NCBI RefSeq assembly: GCF_023566055.1
Contig: NZ_JALIQP010000003.1
Coordinates: forward strand, 434,001-498,000
Direction of reading: 5' to 3'
DNA: 64,000 nucleotides
DNA from: Halosolutus amylolyticus
GTDB taxonomy: Archaea; Halobacteriota; Halobacteria; Halobacteriales; Natrialbaceae
The position numbers and the translations under genes are program-made. Below, one piece after another: positions 26,102 through 34,562 of the stretch. Position 1 is the stretch's first letter. Every line of letters starts with the position of its first letter. The notes under the pieces are model-generated. The model was not told the DNA's origin, did no database searches, and saw nothing but the letters and a program-made list of their open reading frames with translations.

Positions 26102-27730
26102 TCACCGCGCGACCTCGATGAACCGGTTGACCGTCTCGTCGCTCCCGGCGACGATGAGTGTGTCGTCTTCCCGGATGGTGAACTCGGGCCCGAGGGTGGT
26201 CAGTAACTCCCCGCCCCGTTCGGCGGCGACGACCGTACACCCGAGTCGCGCACGAACGTCGGCCTCGCCCAGGCTCTGTCCGGCGAGTTCCGGCGCCGTC
26301 ATGCGGACGATCTCGAACTGCGTCTCCGGCGTCAGGACCTCTTCGTCCTCGAGTAACACCGAGGAGAGCATTCGGCCCGTCACCGTCGACAGCGCGAGGA
26401 CGTATTCGGCGCCCGCCCGGTAGAGCTTCCGGACGCTTTCGGTCTCGTTGGCCCGTGCGATCACCTCGGTGTCGGGGGCGACCTTCTCGAGGACGAGCGT
26501 GGCGTAGATCGCCGCCGTGTCGTCGTCGAGCGCGAGCACGATCGATCGGGCGTTCTCGACGCCGGCAGTGGCGAGCGCGTCCGGGTCCGTGACGTTCCCG
26601 ACGACGTCGACGTCCGCCTGGTCGTCGCTGTCGATAACCGTGTGCGGGACGTCGGCGTCGTCGAGCGTTTCGCTGACGGTGCGCCCGACTTCGCCGTAGC
26701 CGGCGACGACCACGCGATAGGAGCCGTCGCCGGACGGGGAGATCGTTCGCGAGGTCAGTTCCGTGAGCGTCTCGTGAGAGCCGGCGACGAGCAGGATCGT
26801 ATTTCCGTCGATGACCGTCTCGGGGTTCGGTGCCGGCTGGAATTCGCCGTCGAACCACGCCCCGATCACGTTGACGCCCAGCCGATCGCGCATGCTCGAC
26901 TCGGCGATCGTCCGGCCGGCGAGATCGCTGTCGCGCTCGACGAGGAGTTCGGCGATCTCGAGTTGGTCGCCGAGTTCGATCGTCTCCTGGAGTTCTGCGG
27001 TCACCGATATCGTGGCTTTTCCTGCGAGGCTGTGTCCGAGCAGGTGTCGCGGCCGAACGACGTCGTTCGCGCCGGCATAGCGGTGGTAGGTTGCGACCTC
27101 CCGATCCTCCGCGACGCTGATGATCCTGACGTCGTCGCGGAGTTCCCGTGCCGTGAGGATCACTTCGGGATTGGCCTCGTCGGAGACGTCGATCACCAGG
27201 GCGCGGGCGTCGTCGACGTTCGCGGCCCGGAGGGTCTGCTCTTGCTCCGGGTCGCCGAGCATCGCGTCGATACCGTCGTCGACGAGGTCCATCACCGTCT
27301 CCCGATCGTCGTCGATGAAGACGGACGGGACGCCCGCGGCCTCGAGTTCGTTCCGGAGTACGTCTTCGCGTTCGGTGTGCGAACAGATGATGACGTGGTC
27401 GGTGAGGTCGGTCGACTCCGGCGGTTGCGTCGCGAGCGCCTGTTTGAAGAGCGGGACGACGACCAGCGGCAAGGCGAGGAAGACGAGCAACACCCCGCTG
27501 AGATTCATCAGGATCACGATGAGGTTCATGGGCGCACTCGTCCAGGAATCCGTATCGCCCCCGAACCCGGCGGTCGTCAGGATCTCGACGACGATCTGTA
27601 TCGACTTGACCAGCGATCGGTCCGTCCCCTCGAACGTCGCCATCCCCCACTGGTAGAGGACGGCGTAGAAGAGGACGAGCCCGAATACGGGGACGAGCGA
27701 AATCCCGATGCGTCGCCACCACGTATTCAT
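26102..27730 (-). CDS. Ion channel-TrkA (RCK) protein, second of a pair
   Basis: A 542-residue paralogue of the preceding channel protein, with the same order: two membrane helices around a pore loop, then two RCK units. The pore reads VEILTTAGFGGDTDSW, giving a TAGFG filter, so both members of the pair differ from TVGYG and from each other. The Rossmann motifs are VIICSHTEREDVLR in the first unit (glycines replaced, so nucleotide binding there is doubtful) and VVVAGYGEVGRTV in the second. The two genes are 117 bases apart and may form a heteromeric channel. Potassium selectivity is expected from family, not proven. Confidence 0.83.
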   Translation of the reverse strand: MNTWWRRIGISLVPVFGLVLFYAVLYQWGMATFEGTDRSLVKSIQIVVEILTTAGFGGDTDSWTSAPMNLIVILMNLSGVLLVFLALPLVVVPLFKQALATQPPESTDLTDHVIICSHTEREDVLRNELEAAGVPSVFIDDDRETVMDLVDDGIDAMLGDPEQEQTLRAANVDDARALVIDVSDEANPEVILTARELRDDVRIISVAEDREVATYHRYAGANDVVRPRHLLGHSLAGKATISVTAELQETIELGDQLEIAELLVERDSDLAGRTIAESSMRDRLGVNVIGAWFDGEFQPAPNPETVIDGNTILLVAGSHETLTELTSRTISPSGDGSYRVVVAGYGEVGRTVSETLDDADVPHTVIDSDDQADVDVVGNVTDPDALATAGVENARSIVLALDDDTAAIYATLVLEKVAPDTEVIARANETESVRKLYRAGAEYVLALSTVTGRMLSSVLLEDEEVLTPETQFEIVRMTAPELAGQSLGEADVRARLGCTVVAAERGGELLTTLGPEFTIREDDTLIVAGSDETVNRFIEVAR

Positions 27731-27757
27731 CGTTCCCGTATAGACACTGGAGCGTAT

Positions 27758-28190
27758 CTAACCTGGCGGTTCGACGACGGCTCGGAATCGCGTCCCGCCG
27801 ACTGCGCGTCCACACGTCGAGCCGCGTCGATCGACCAGATTCGGCCAGTACGTCAGGACCTCGAGCCCGTCTATCCGTTCGAAGTGGTCCACGTCGTCCG
27901 TCACCACCGGAACGTCGTGAACGAGAGCCGTCGCAGCGATCATCACGTCGGCATCCTCGATCGTCGTCCCGTCGCGCCGGAGCGTCGCGTCGATCTGCCC
28001 GGCGGTGGTCGCACAGTCGCGATCGAACGGACCCTCCCGGAGATCCTCCAGGAGGGTCCGTACCACGGCCCGCTCCCGATCGGTCGCCTCCGCGAGGTGG
28101 ATGCCGTCCCAGAGCTCCATCACGGTAATCGAACTCACACGCGCCGTCCCGCGATCGTCCGCAGTTTCCACCGCCGACGCGACGCTCAGT
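27758..28190 (-). pseudogene. VapC-like PIN-domain toxin lacking its N-terminus
   Basis: The translated frame carries most of a PIN ribonuclease domain: SSITVMELWDGI with the second acidic residue, DADVMIAATALVHDVPVVTDD with the third and fourth, and the closing EVLTYWPNL. The first strand and its catalytic aspartate (normally in an ILDTS-type start) are absent; the sequence before VETADDRGTA is arginine-rich translation of the neighbouring 59-residue gene. No antitoxin gene is adjacent. A short, inactive product from an internal GTG is conceivable. I read it as a decayed toxin gene truncated at about 28190. Confidence 0.6.
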
Positions 28191-28365
28191 AGCCGCCTTC
28201 GCCCTCGAAACAGTTCCCGCAGTAGTCGACGTCGGTCCCGAGTTCTTCGTCGGAGACGACTTGCGTTCGTGACGACGGGACGTGGGTGAGCGAGCCACAC
28301 GCCGTCTCGTTCGAATCGATTCCTCGGTGAACCGTCTTCGTGTTGCTGTTCAGAATCCGGTACAT
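28186..28365 (-). CDS. 59-residue cysteine-containing small protein
   Basis: A short frame starting MYRILNSNTKTVHRG and ending CFEGEGGY. It contains NETACGSLTHV and YCGNCFEGEGG, giving three cysteines plus histidines, a plausible small metal site. Similar tiny haloarchaeal proteins with TACG and CxxC motifs exist, but no function is established. The gene overlaps the truncated VapC frame by a few bases at its 3-prime end, and its own start lies 106 bases from the divergent HalOD1 gene. Confidence 0.6.
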   Translation of the reverse strand: MYRILNSNTKTVHRGIDSNETACGSLTHVPSSRTQVVSDEELGTDVDYCGNCFEGEGGY

Positions 28366-28470
28366 CGATCGCGCAGACGACACGCCCGTCCCTAAGTGTA
28401 CTCCCAACACGATTTGCGCTTGCGAGTGCACGCGAGACTGTCTTCCGGGCACGGCATTCCGTCTGAGACG

Positions 28471-28794
28471 ATGGATCCGACCGATTCGACAGTCCGCGAC
28501 TTCGGCGCCGGGGGCGAGACGCACGTCTGTACCTACGAGTACGACGCCGAAACGCCGGCGAGCATCGCCGTGATCCACGCGATCTGTGCCCTGACCGACG
28601 TCGACCCGATCGACGCGCCGACCGAACTCGGGTTCGTGTTGTACGAGCACGTCGACCCGAACGCGCTCGACACGCTCCTCGCGGACGGGACGGGGGACGG
28701 AGACGTCGTCGTCTCGTTCGAGGTCACGAACGGGTACACGTACGCGGTCGACGTCGCCGACGACGGTCGGGTCGTCGTCCGACGGGACGCGTGA
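28471..28794 (+). CDS. HalOD1 output-domain protein
   Basis: A 107-residue single-domain protein. The pattern SIAVIHAICALTDVDPIDAPTELGFVLYEHVDPNALDTLL (in part), followed by VVVSFEVTNGYTYAVDV and a basic end, matches the haloarchaeal output domain HalOD1, often found beside or fused to receiver and other signalling domains. Stand-alone versions like this are common and of unknown target. The start is the ATG before DPTDSTVRD. It lies alone between the small cysteine protein and the oxidoreductase. Confidence 0.8.
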   Translation: MDPTDSTVRDFGAGGETHVCTYEYDAETPASIAVIHAICALTDVDPIDAPTELGFVLYEHVDPNALDTLLADGTGDGDVVVSFEVTNGYTYAVDVADDGRVVVRRDA

Positions 28795-28856
28795 CGCAGG
28801 AATCGCGAGCGTATCGCCTCGGACGCGTGAGCGACGGCCGAACTGCTCGGCCTCGA

Positions 28857-29813
28857 TCACCGGAACGACGGCAGCACCTCCTCCTCGTAGAACTCGAGCG
28901 CGAGTTCCTGCTCGGGGCCGATCTGGTGGACGTAGACGTGATCGTAGCCGGCGTCGATCGCCTGCTGGATGCTGTCGATGTGGGCCTGCGGATCCGGGCT
29001 GGTGGTCGTGCCGGCCTCGGCGATATCCTCCTTCTCGACCAGCTGGGCGGCCTGCTCGAAGTGAGCCGGCGTCGGGAGTTCCTGGCCGAGTTCGCCCGGG
29101 ATCGAGCCGTTGGGCCAGTACTCGTAGACCGTGTCGATCGCCTCTTTTTCAGTCTCGGCGTAGCAGCCGTGGAGTTGCGTGTACGTCGGCCCGTCGCCGC
29201 CGGCGTCCTCGTAGGCCTCGATCGGTTCCTCCTTCGGGCCGGAACACCAGAGCCCGTCGGCGTTCTCGGCGGTCCACTCGGCGGTCTGGGGACCGAACGC
29301 GCTCGCGATCGTCGTCGGCTGTTCGTCGGGGACCGTGTAGAGTCGGGCGTTCTCGACCGTGTAGTACTCGCCGTGGTGGCTCGTCGTCTCGCCGGTCCAG
29401 AGCCGGCGCATGACGTCCATCGCTTCGTCCAGCATCTCGAGACGGACGTCGTGCTCCGGCCACCGCTGACCCGTGACGTGCTCGTTTAAGTTCTCGCCGG
29501 TCCCGACGCCGAAGGTGAACCGGTCGTCGAGCATCTCGTCGACCGTGGCGACGGCGTGGGCGACGTTGACCGGGTGAATGCGCATCGTCGGGCACGTGAC
29601 CCCGACGCCGACGTCGATCTCGTCGGTCGTCGTCGCGATCCCGCCGAGCGTCGACCAGACGAACGGCGACTCGCCCTGTGCGGAGACCCACGGGTGGAAG
29701 TGATCGGAGATGGAGACGAAGTCGAAGCCGACCTCCTCGGCGTGGCGGGCGTTCTCGACGAGGGTCTTCGGTCCGTGCTCTTCGCTCGAGAGGGTGTAGC
29801 CGAGTTCGACCAT
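28857..29813 (-). CDS. F420-dependent LLM-class oxidoreductase (glucose-6-phosphate dehydrogenase-like)
   Basis: A 318-residue TIM-barrel enzyme of the luciferase-like F420 family. LGYTLSSEEHGPKTLV at the start, ISDHFHPWVSAQG, GVGVTCPTMRIHPV, FGVGTGENLNEHV and LYTVPDEQPT match the subgroup that includes F420-dependent glucose-6-phosphate dehydrogenase. Residues in SDHFHPW are at the position of the catalytic histidine in that enzyme. The real substrate in haloarchaea is not settled; the group is broad. The gene is divergent from the ABC exporter genes. Confidence 0.85.
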   Translation of the reverse strand: MVELGYTLSSEEHGPKTLVENARHAEEVGFDFVSISDHFHPWVSAQGESPFVWSTLGGIATTTDEIDVGVGVTCPTMRIHPVNVAHAVATVDEMLDDRFTFGVGTGENLNEHVTGQRWPEHDVRLEMLDEAMDVMRRLWTGETTSHHGEYYTVENARLYTVPDEQPTTIASAFGPQTAEWTAENADGLWCSGPKEEPIEAYEDAGGDGPTYTQLHGCYAETEKEAIDTVYEYWPNGSIPGELGQELPTPAHFEQAAQLVEKEDIAEAGTTTSPDPQAHIDSIQQAIDAGYDHVYVHQIGPEQELALEFYEEEVLPSFR

Positions 29814-29935
29814 GGGATGATCGGACGACGATCGGCGGCCTAATGGTTGGCCCTGCGACGGCAGTCACGCGACCGGGCGGTCGGCCGACCGACGGAATCG
29901 AACCCCTTACCCGCCACGCGTGGCTACCGGCCCGT

Positions 29936-30883
29936 ATGGAAGCCGTGGTCGAGGCGGACGACGTTCGGAAAACCTACGGCGAGACGATCGCGCTGTCCGG
30001 AGCCTCCCTCTCGGTCGAATCCGGCGAAGTGTTCGGGCTGATCGGGCCGAACGGGGCGGGGAAAACGACCCTCGTTCGGGCCCTGACCGGGACGACGGAC
30101 CCCGACGACGGAACCGTGCGGGTTCTCGGCGAGTCGCCGACGACCGTCGATCGGCACCGGCTCGGCGTGCTCCCCCAGGCGTTCTCGCCGCCGGACCGGC
30201 TGAGCGCCCGCGAGTTACTCGCCTACTACGCCGGCCTCTACGACGAGGCCCGCGATCCCGACGCGGTGCTGGCTGACGTCGGCCTCGCCGACGCCGGCGA
30301 CACGTGGTACGAGAACCTCTCGGGCGGCCAAAAGCGCCGGGTCTGCGTCGGCGCGACGCTGATCAACGACCCCGACGTCTGCTTTCTCGACGAACCGACG
30401 ACGGGGATCGACCCCGCCGGCAGACGGACCATCTGGGAACTGATCGAAGACCTGGCCGCCGGCGGGACGACCGTCGTCCTCACCACCCACGACATGGCCG
30501 AGGCCGAGCGACTCGCCGATCGGGTCGGACTGCTCGCCGACGGATCGCTCGTCGCGCAGGGGACGCCCGGGGCGCTCGTCCGCGAGCACGGCGGATCGAG
30601 TCGACTCACGGTCGAGACGTCGGCCGACCCGTCGGCGCTCGAGGACCTCGCGTTCCCGGTCGACGCCTGCGACGGCGCGCTCGTCGTCCGCGACGTCGAC
30701 CCCGCCGAGATCGGGGCCGTCGTCGACGTCCTCGACGATCGCGGCGTGGCCTACACCGGCCTGACGTGGGCCGAACCCGATCTCGAGGACGTCTACCTCG
30801 CGCTGGCCGACGACGCCGAACGCGCACGGACCGATCGAATCGGCACTGCCGCCGGACTCGCGAAAGCGGGTGAGACGGCGTGA
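29936..30883 (+). CDS. ABC transporter ATP-binding protein (ABC-2 exporter)
   Basis: A 315-residue ATPase with Walker A GPNGAGKTTL, Q-loop LPQAFSPP, signature NLSGGQKRR, Walker B VCFLDEPTTGID and switch histidine TTHDMAEAE. After about residue 225 a DUF4162-like C-terminal domain follows. It powers the adjacent ABC-2 permease, which would export a drug, lipid or other small molecule. I start at the ATG before EAVVEADDV; the reading frame continues upstream into the divergent promoter region. Its stop overlaps the permease GTG start (GTGA), so the pair is coupled. Confidence 0.92.
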   Translation: MEAVVEADDVRKTYGETIALSGASLSVESGEVFGLIGPNGAGKTTLVRALTGTTDPDDGTVRVLGESPTTVDRHRLGVLPQAFSPPDRLSARELLAYYAGLYDEARDPDAVLADVGLADAGDTWYENLSGGQKRRVCVGATLINDPDVCFLDEPTTGIDPAGRRTIWELIEDLAAGGTTVVLTTHDMAEAERLADRVGLLADGSLVAQGTPGALVREHGGSSRLTVETSADPSALEDLAFPVDACDGALVVRDVDPAEIGAVVDVLDDRGVAYTGLTWAEPDLEDVYLALADDAERARTDRIGTAAGLAKAGETA

Positions 30884-31653
30884 CCCGACTGGGCCGCGTC
30901 GGGGCCGAGACCGGAGCCGGCTGGCGATCGTTCGTCCGTCGCCGGACGGCGGTCTTCTTCACGTTCTTCTTCCCGGTGATCCTGATCGTCATCTTCGGCG
31001 CGCTCGTCCGGACCGATCCGACGGGCGAGGGGCTCTTTACGGAGCCGCCGGCGTATTACGTCCCCGGCTACCTCGCCGTCGTCGTCCTCTTCACGCCGCT
31101 GTCGCGCATGGGCAGCGAGGTGGCGCGCCACCGCGAGGGGAACCGCTTCGAGAAACTCGCGACGACGCCGCTGACGCGGGCCGAGTGGCTGCTCGCCCAG
31201 ACCGTCGTCAACGCCATCATCATCGGCCTCGCGAGCCTGCTCATCCTCGGGCTAGTGATCGTGCTGACGGGCGCCGAGATCGTCTTCTCGCCGCTTCTCG
31301 TCCCCTACGTCCTCGTCGGCGTCGTCTGTTTCAACGGCGTTGGCGCCATGCTCGGGAGCTACACCGACTCCCAGGACGGGGCCGTCGCCGCCAGCAACGC
31401 GATCGGCCTCCCCCTGCTCTTCCTCTCGGAGACGTTCATCGCGCTCGACCAGTTACCCGGCTGGTTCGAGCCGCTGGTGAACCTCTCGCCGCTCACCTAC
31501 TTCGCCCGCGGCGTCCGGTCCGTGACTTCCCCCGACGCCGGTGCCCTGGCGGTCGCCGGCCTCGATCCCGCGCTGGCGAACCTCGCGATCCTCTCGGGGC
31601 TGGCCGTCGTCGCGTTCGCGCTCGGAGCCCGATCGATCCCGCGGACGGACTGA
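30880..31653 (+). CDS. ABC-2 type permease
   Basis: A 257-residue integral membrane protein with six hydrophobic helices. FVRRRTAVFFTFFFPVILIVIFG opens the first helix (quoted in part), MGSEVARHREGNRFEKLATTPL is the conserved cytoplasmic coupling region, and LFLSETFIALDQLPGWFEPL with SPLTYFARGVR near the end are typical of ABC-2 exporters. The GTG start overlaps the ATPase stop. Downstream are two stem-loops at 31660-31716. The exported substrate is unknown. Confidence 0.88.
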   Translation: MTRLGRVGAETGAGWRSFVRRRTAVFFTFFFPVILIVIFGALVRTDPTGEGLFTEPPAYYVPGYLAVVVLFTPLSRMGSEVARHREGNRFEKLATTPLTRAEWLLAQTVVNAIIIGLASLLILGLVIVLTGAEIVFSPLLVPYVLVGVVCFNGVGAMLGSYTDSQDGAVAASNAIGLPLLFLSETFIALDQLPGWFEPLVNLSPLTYFARGVRSVTSPDAGALAVAGLDPALANLAILSGLAVVAFALGARSIPRTD

Positions 31654-31716
31654 TAGGGTCTGCTGTACCGATTTTTCGAATCGAACAGCAGAAGCCGCGT
31701 CGTTTTTCGAACGCGG
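31654..31716 (+). terminator. Two stem-loops after the ABC permease gene
   Basis: Directly after the TGA are two hairpins. The first (31660-31691) pairs CTGCTGT with ACAGCAG around a T-rich loop. The second (31695-31716) pairs CCGCGT with ACGCGG around CGTTTTTCGA. T runs within the loops and immediately after the gene suggest termination. The first 20 bases, ATAGGGTCTGCTGTACCGA, also resemble the start of the palindromic elements found after three other stop codons in this window. Confidence 0.55.
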
Positions 31717-31866
31717 GGCATCACGTTTCAACATGTAATACGATAATGTAATCTGCAGTAAACTATCTAGAACGTATTTGAACAGTTCATATAATTTCTG
31801 GACTGTTGCATCTATCGAACGTGCTGGTCGTATACTTATCACGTGATGAAATACGTCACATCCGAA
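31717..31866 (+). promoter_or_regulatory. AT-rich promoter region of the LVIVD gene pair
   Basis: This is one of the most AT-rich stretches of the window. A TATACTTA box at 31831-31838 sits about 30 bases before the ATG at 31867, fitting a leaderless transcript. An inverted repeat GAACAGT ... ACTGTTGC spans about 31785-31810 just upstream of it and could be an operator. The composition contrasts with surrounding coding DNA. Confidence 0.5.
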
Positions 31867-33123
31867 ATGTCTCGACAACGTGACCGTACGAACCGGCGAA
31901 CAGTACTGAAGGCGTTCGGTGCGACCGCGATCGGTCTCGGTGCGGTGAGTTCCGCGGCGAGTGCAACTGCGGGAGAAGGCGATCGTAGTGCGCGACTGGA
32001 ACTGGTCGGACACACCACGCTCGGCGCGCGAGACGGCGCGAATACCCACGGCGCCGTCAGTGAGGCGCACGACCTCGCGGCAGTGGGGTCGTTCATCGCA
32101 GTCGATCCCGAATTACGTATCATCGACATTTCGGATCCCGCTAACCCGGAAATGACCGCGACGATCGAAACCGGTCCGGGTGGGGACATCCGGAACTCGG
32201 ACATCCATCCGTCGGAACCGTGGGTGTTCACCGCCAACGAGGGATCGGTCGACGAGGACGGCGAGGGCGCCGGATGGTCCATCGTCGACGCGAGCGACAA
32301 GCACGATCCCGAACTCGTCTCCCACAACACCATCGAGGGCGCGACCAGCGGCGTCCACAACGTCCAGGCCTTCAAGGATGAGTACCTCATCACGGCGGGC
32401 CACGGACTCGGGATCGTCGTCTTCGACATCACCGATCCTACAGAGCCCGAGAGGCTGTCGGTCTACCCGGCCGGCGAGGACGGCGCGCACGCCGCGCACG
32501 TCCAGGGCGACTACGCGTACATCGCAAGTCGGGACACCGGCCTGGAGATCCTCGACCTGAGCGATCCCGAGAACCCTGAACTGGCTGCCGCGTTCCTTTA
32601 CGAGGAACACCAGGACGAGACCGAAATGCACCTCGGGCACGCCCATCACGCGGTCCCGCACCCATCGAGGGACATCGTCCTGCTGGGCGAAGAGATCGGA
32701 ACGGGCGAACCCGGCTACAAGCACATCATCGAGTACGACCTCGAGGACGGCGAGACCGAACTACTGTCGTCGTTCCAGTTCCCGCAGCACGCTACCCAGA
32801 CCTCCGAAACGGTGTTCTGGTGGACGGGGCACTTCTCGGACTGGGGCGTCGGCGACCAGGAGGACGTCCTGTTCAGCGGCGACTACAAGGCCGGCGTCCA
32901 GGTGTTCGACTGTTCGGATCCCGAAGACCCCGTACGAATCGACCAGTACATGCCGACCGAGGGCGTCGGTGAGGTTCGCCGAGAAGACCCCGAACGGTTA
33001 GGGCTGGTTGACAACGTCCCGTTCACCTGGGGTGCGGAAAGCTCGCTCGCGGGAGACAGCGGGCGCGTCTACGTCTCCGACGCCACGACCGGGTTCTACG
33101 TCTTCGAATTCGAGGGATACTGA
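31867..33123 (+). CDS. LVIVD-repeat Tat-exported protein, first of two
   Basis: A 418-residue protein with a twin-arginine signal (NRRTVLKAFGATAIG) cleaved near residue 40. The mature part is built of LVIVD repeats, each with a strand then a D-x-S-D-P-x-x-P turn: IIDISDPANPEM, IVDASDKHDPEL, VFDITDPTEPER, ILDLSDPENPEL and VFDCSDPEDPVR. These form a beta-propeller-like surface protein. His-rich loops (LGHAHHAVPHP) could bind metal. The start chosen is the ATG before SRQRDRTN; an ATG eight codons earlier would lengthen the n-region. Thirteen bases separate it from its paralogue. Function unknown. Confidence 0.82.
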   Translation: MSRQRDRTNRRTVLKAFGATAIGLGAVSSAASATAGEGDRSARLELVGHTTLGARDGANTHGAVSEAHDLAAVGSFIAVDPELRIIDISDPANPEMTATIETGPGGDIRNSDIHPSEPWVFTANEGSVDEDGEGAGWSIVDASDKHDPELVSHNTIEGATSGVHNVQAFKDEYLITAGHGLGIVVFDITDPTEPERLSVYPAGEDGAHAAHVQGDYAYIASRDTGLEILDLSDPENPELAAAFLYEEHQDETEMHLGHAHHAVPHPSRDIVLLGEEIGTGEPGYKHIIEYDLEDGETELLSSFQFPQHATQTSETVFWWTGHFSDWGVGDQEDVLFSGDYKAGVQVFDCSDPEDPVRIDQYMPTEGVGEVRREDPERLGLVDNVPFTWGAESSLAGDSGRVYVSDATTGFYVFEFEGY

Positions 33124-33136
33124 GAGGTGACCAACG

Positions 33137-34435
33137 ATGGTACGAGAGCCAACACTGTCACGACGAACCGTTCTCGAATCGCTCGCAGCTGTCGGCGCGA
33201 TCGGTAGCGTCGGAGTGGCGAGCGCCGCGCCGTCGGATGGGAGCGACGATCAGTTACGACTGTTCAGCGAGCAGGCCGTCGGCGACGCCCGTGAACTGGT
33301 CACACAGCAGAACTACGCGTACGTGGCGACCACCGACGGAATGGCCGTCGTCGACTGGCGCAACCCGCGGCGGCCAGAACTGGTGGCGAAGATCGAGGCG
33401 TCGCCACCCCACGAGATCGGCGGCGACGACGAGGGAAGCGTCGGCGGTATCCTCGACGTGAAGGTCGACGGCGACGTCGCCGCGATGGCGCACAACGGCG
33501 GGACGGGCATCACGACGGTCGACGTGAGCGATCCGGCGAACCCCCAGGAGTTGGCGTTCTACGACGACGTCGACTCGACGGGTGTCCACAACTGCTTCCT
33601 CTACGAGGGCCACGCGTATTTGACGGTGGGCGATTCCCGCGAGACGCCGTTCGATTACACCGGCGTGGAGATCGTCGATATCAGCGATCCGTCGAACCCC
33701 GAATTAGCGGCAATCTGGCGGTTGCGCGACGAATTACCGGGATTCGCTGCTGCCGGCGTCAATCCAAACCACGATATCTACGTCCAGGACGACCTGGTGT
33801 ACAACGCGTTCTGGGACGCTGGCGTCGTCGTGCTGGACGCGAGCGATCCGAGCGACCCGCAGCTGGTCAGTCAGTTCGGCGAGGCACCCGAGGCGGACAC
33901 GCCGATGGGAGATGACTTCCCTTACGAGCGGTACCTCACGAATCCCGGCAACGCCCACTACGTCCAGCCCTCGCCTGATGGCGACTACACCTACGTCGGC
34001 GACGAGACGTTCCCGAACGCGTTCGAGGAACCCGAGAACGATACCTACGGCGGCGTCCGGATCTTCGACACCCGCGACTGGGACGACGTCGAGCAGGTGG
34101 GGTTCGTCTCGCCGCCGGATGCCGACGCCTTCCGGACGTCGCACAACTTCGACGTGACCGCGAACCGTCTTCACACCTCGTGGTACGACGGCGGCGTCCA
34201 GGTCCACGACGTCACTGACCCGTCCGATCCCGAGAAACTCGCCTCCTACCGGACCGACGACACGTCCTTCTGGGCCGCAGTTCGCGAGCGCGGGTTCACG
34301 CTCGCCAGCGATATCGGTGGCGGTCTCGTCGTCCTCCACGACGATCGCGGTCGGGCGCGGTCGCCGGGATTCGATGGGGACGGACCGCCGGAAGATCCGG
34401 GCATCGACGTCTCCACGACGGGGGACGGGACGTAG
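33137..34435 (+). CDS. LVIVD-repeat Tat-exported protein, second of two
   Basis: A 432-residue paralogue in the same operon. The Tat signal SRRTVLESLAAVGAIG precedes a mature domain with six LVIVD repeats: VVDWRNPRRPEL, TVDVSDPANPQE, IVDISDPSNPEL, VLDASDPSDPQL, IFDTRDWDDVEQ and VHDVTDPSDPEK. The blades are regular enough for a six-bladed propeller. A Pro/Gly/Asp tail follows. Overall identity to the first protein looks low outside the repeats, so duplication is old. The pair may act together on the cell surface. It converges with the histidine kinase gene. Confidence 0.82.
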   Translation: MVREPTLSRRTVLESLAAVGAIGSVGVASAAPSDGSDDQLRLFSEQAVGDARELVTQQNYAYVATTDGMAVVDWRNPRRPELVAKIEASPPHEIGGDDEGSVGGILDVKVDGDVAAMAHNGGTGITTVDVSDPANPQELAFYDDVDSTGVHNCFLYEGHAYLTVGDSRETPFDYTGVEIVDISDPSNPELAAIWRLRDELPGFAAAGVNPNHDIYVQDDLVYNAFWDAGVVVLDASDPSDPQLVSQFGEAPEADTPMGDDFPYERYLTNPGNAHYVQPSPDGDYTYVGDETFPNAFEEPENDTYGGVRIFDTRDWDDVEQVGFVSPPDADAFRTSHNFDVTANRLHTSWYDGGVQVHDVTDPSDPEKLASYRTDDTSFWAAVRERGFTLASDIGGGLVVLHDDRGRARSPGFDGDGPPEDPGIDVSTTGDGT

Positions 34436-34562
34436 CGAAACCGGAGTGGCGGAAGTCGGATCACGACTGCGCCGAACGCCGGGTCCCGACGACCTGATAC
34501 TGGCGCGGTGCGGCCGATCGCGCCTCGCGTCTCGGACACCGGTGTGCTGGCTCCCGGCCGGG

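Noticed and set aside
26007-28298. A 763-residue open frame on the minus strand
   Set aside because: It is an out-of-frame shadow of the second channel-TrkA gene, extremely rich in arginine, as expected in GC-rich DNA.
29890-29920. Another T-loop-like string (GGAATCGAACCCC)
   Set aside because: No tRNA arms around it; it lies in the ABC transporter promoter region.
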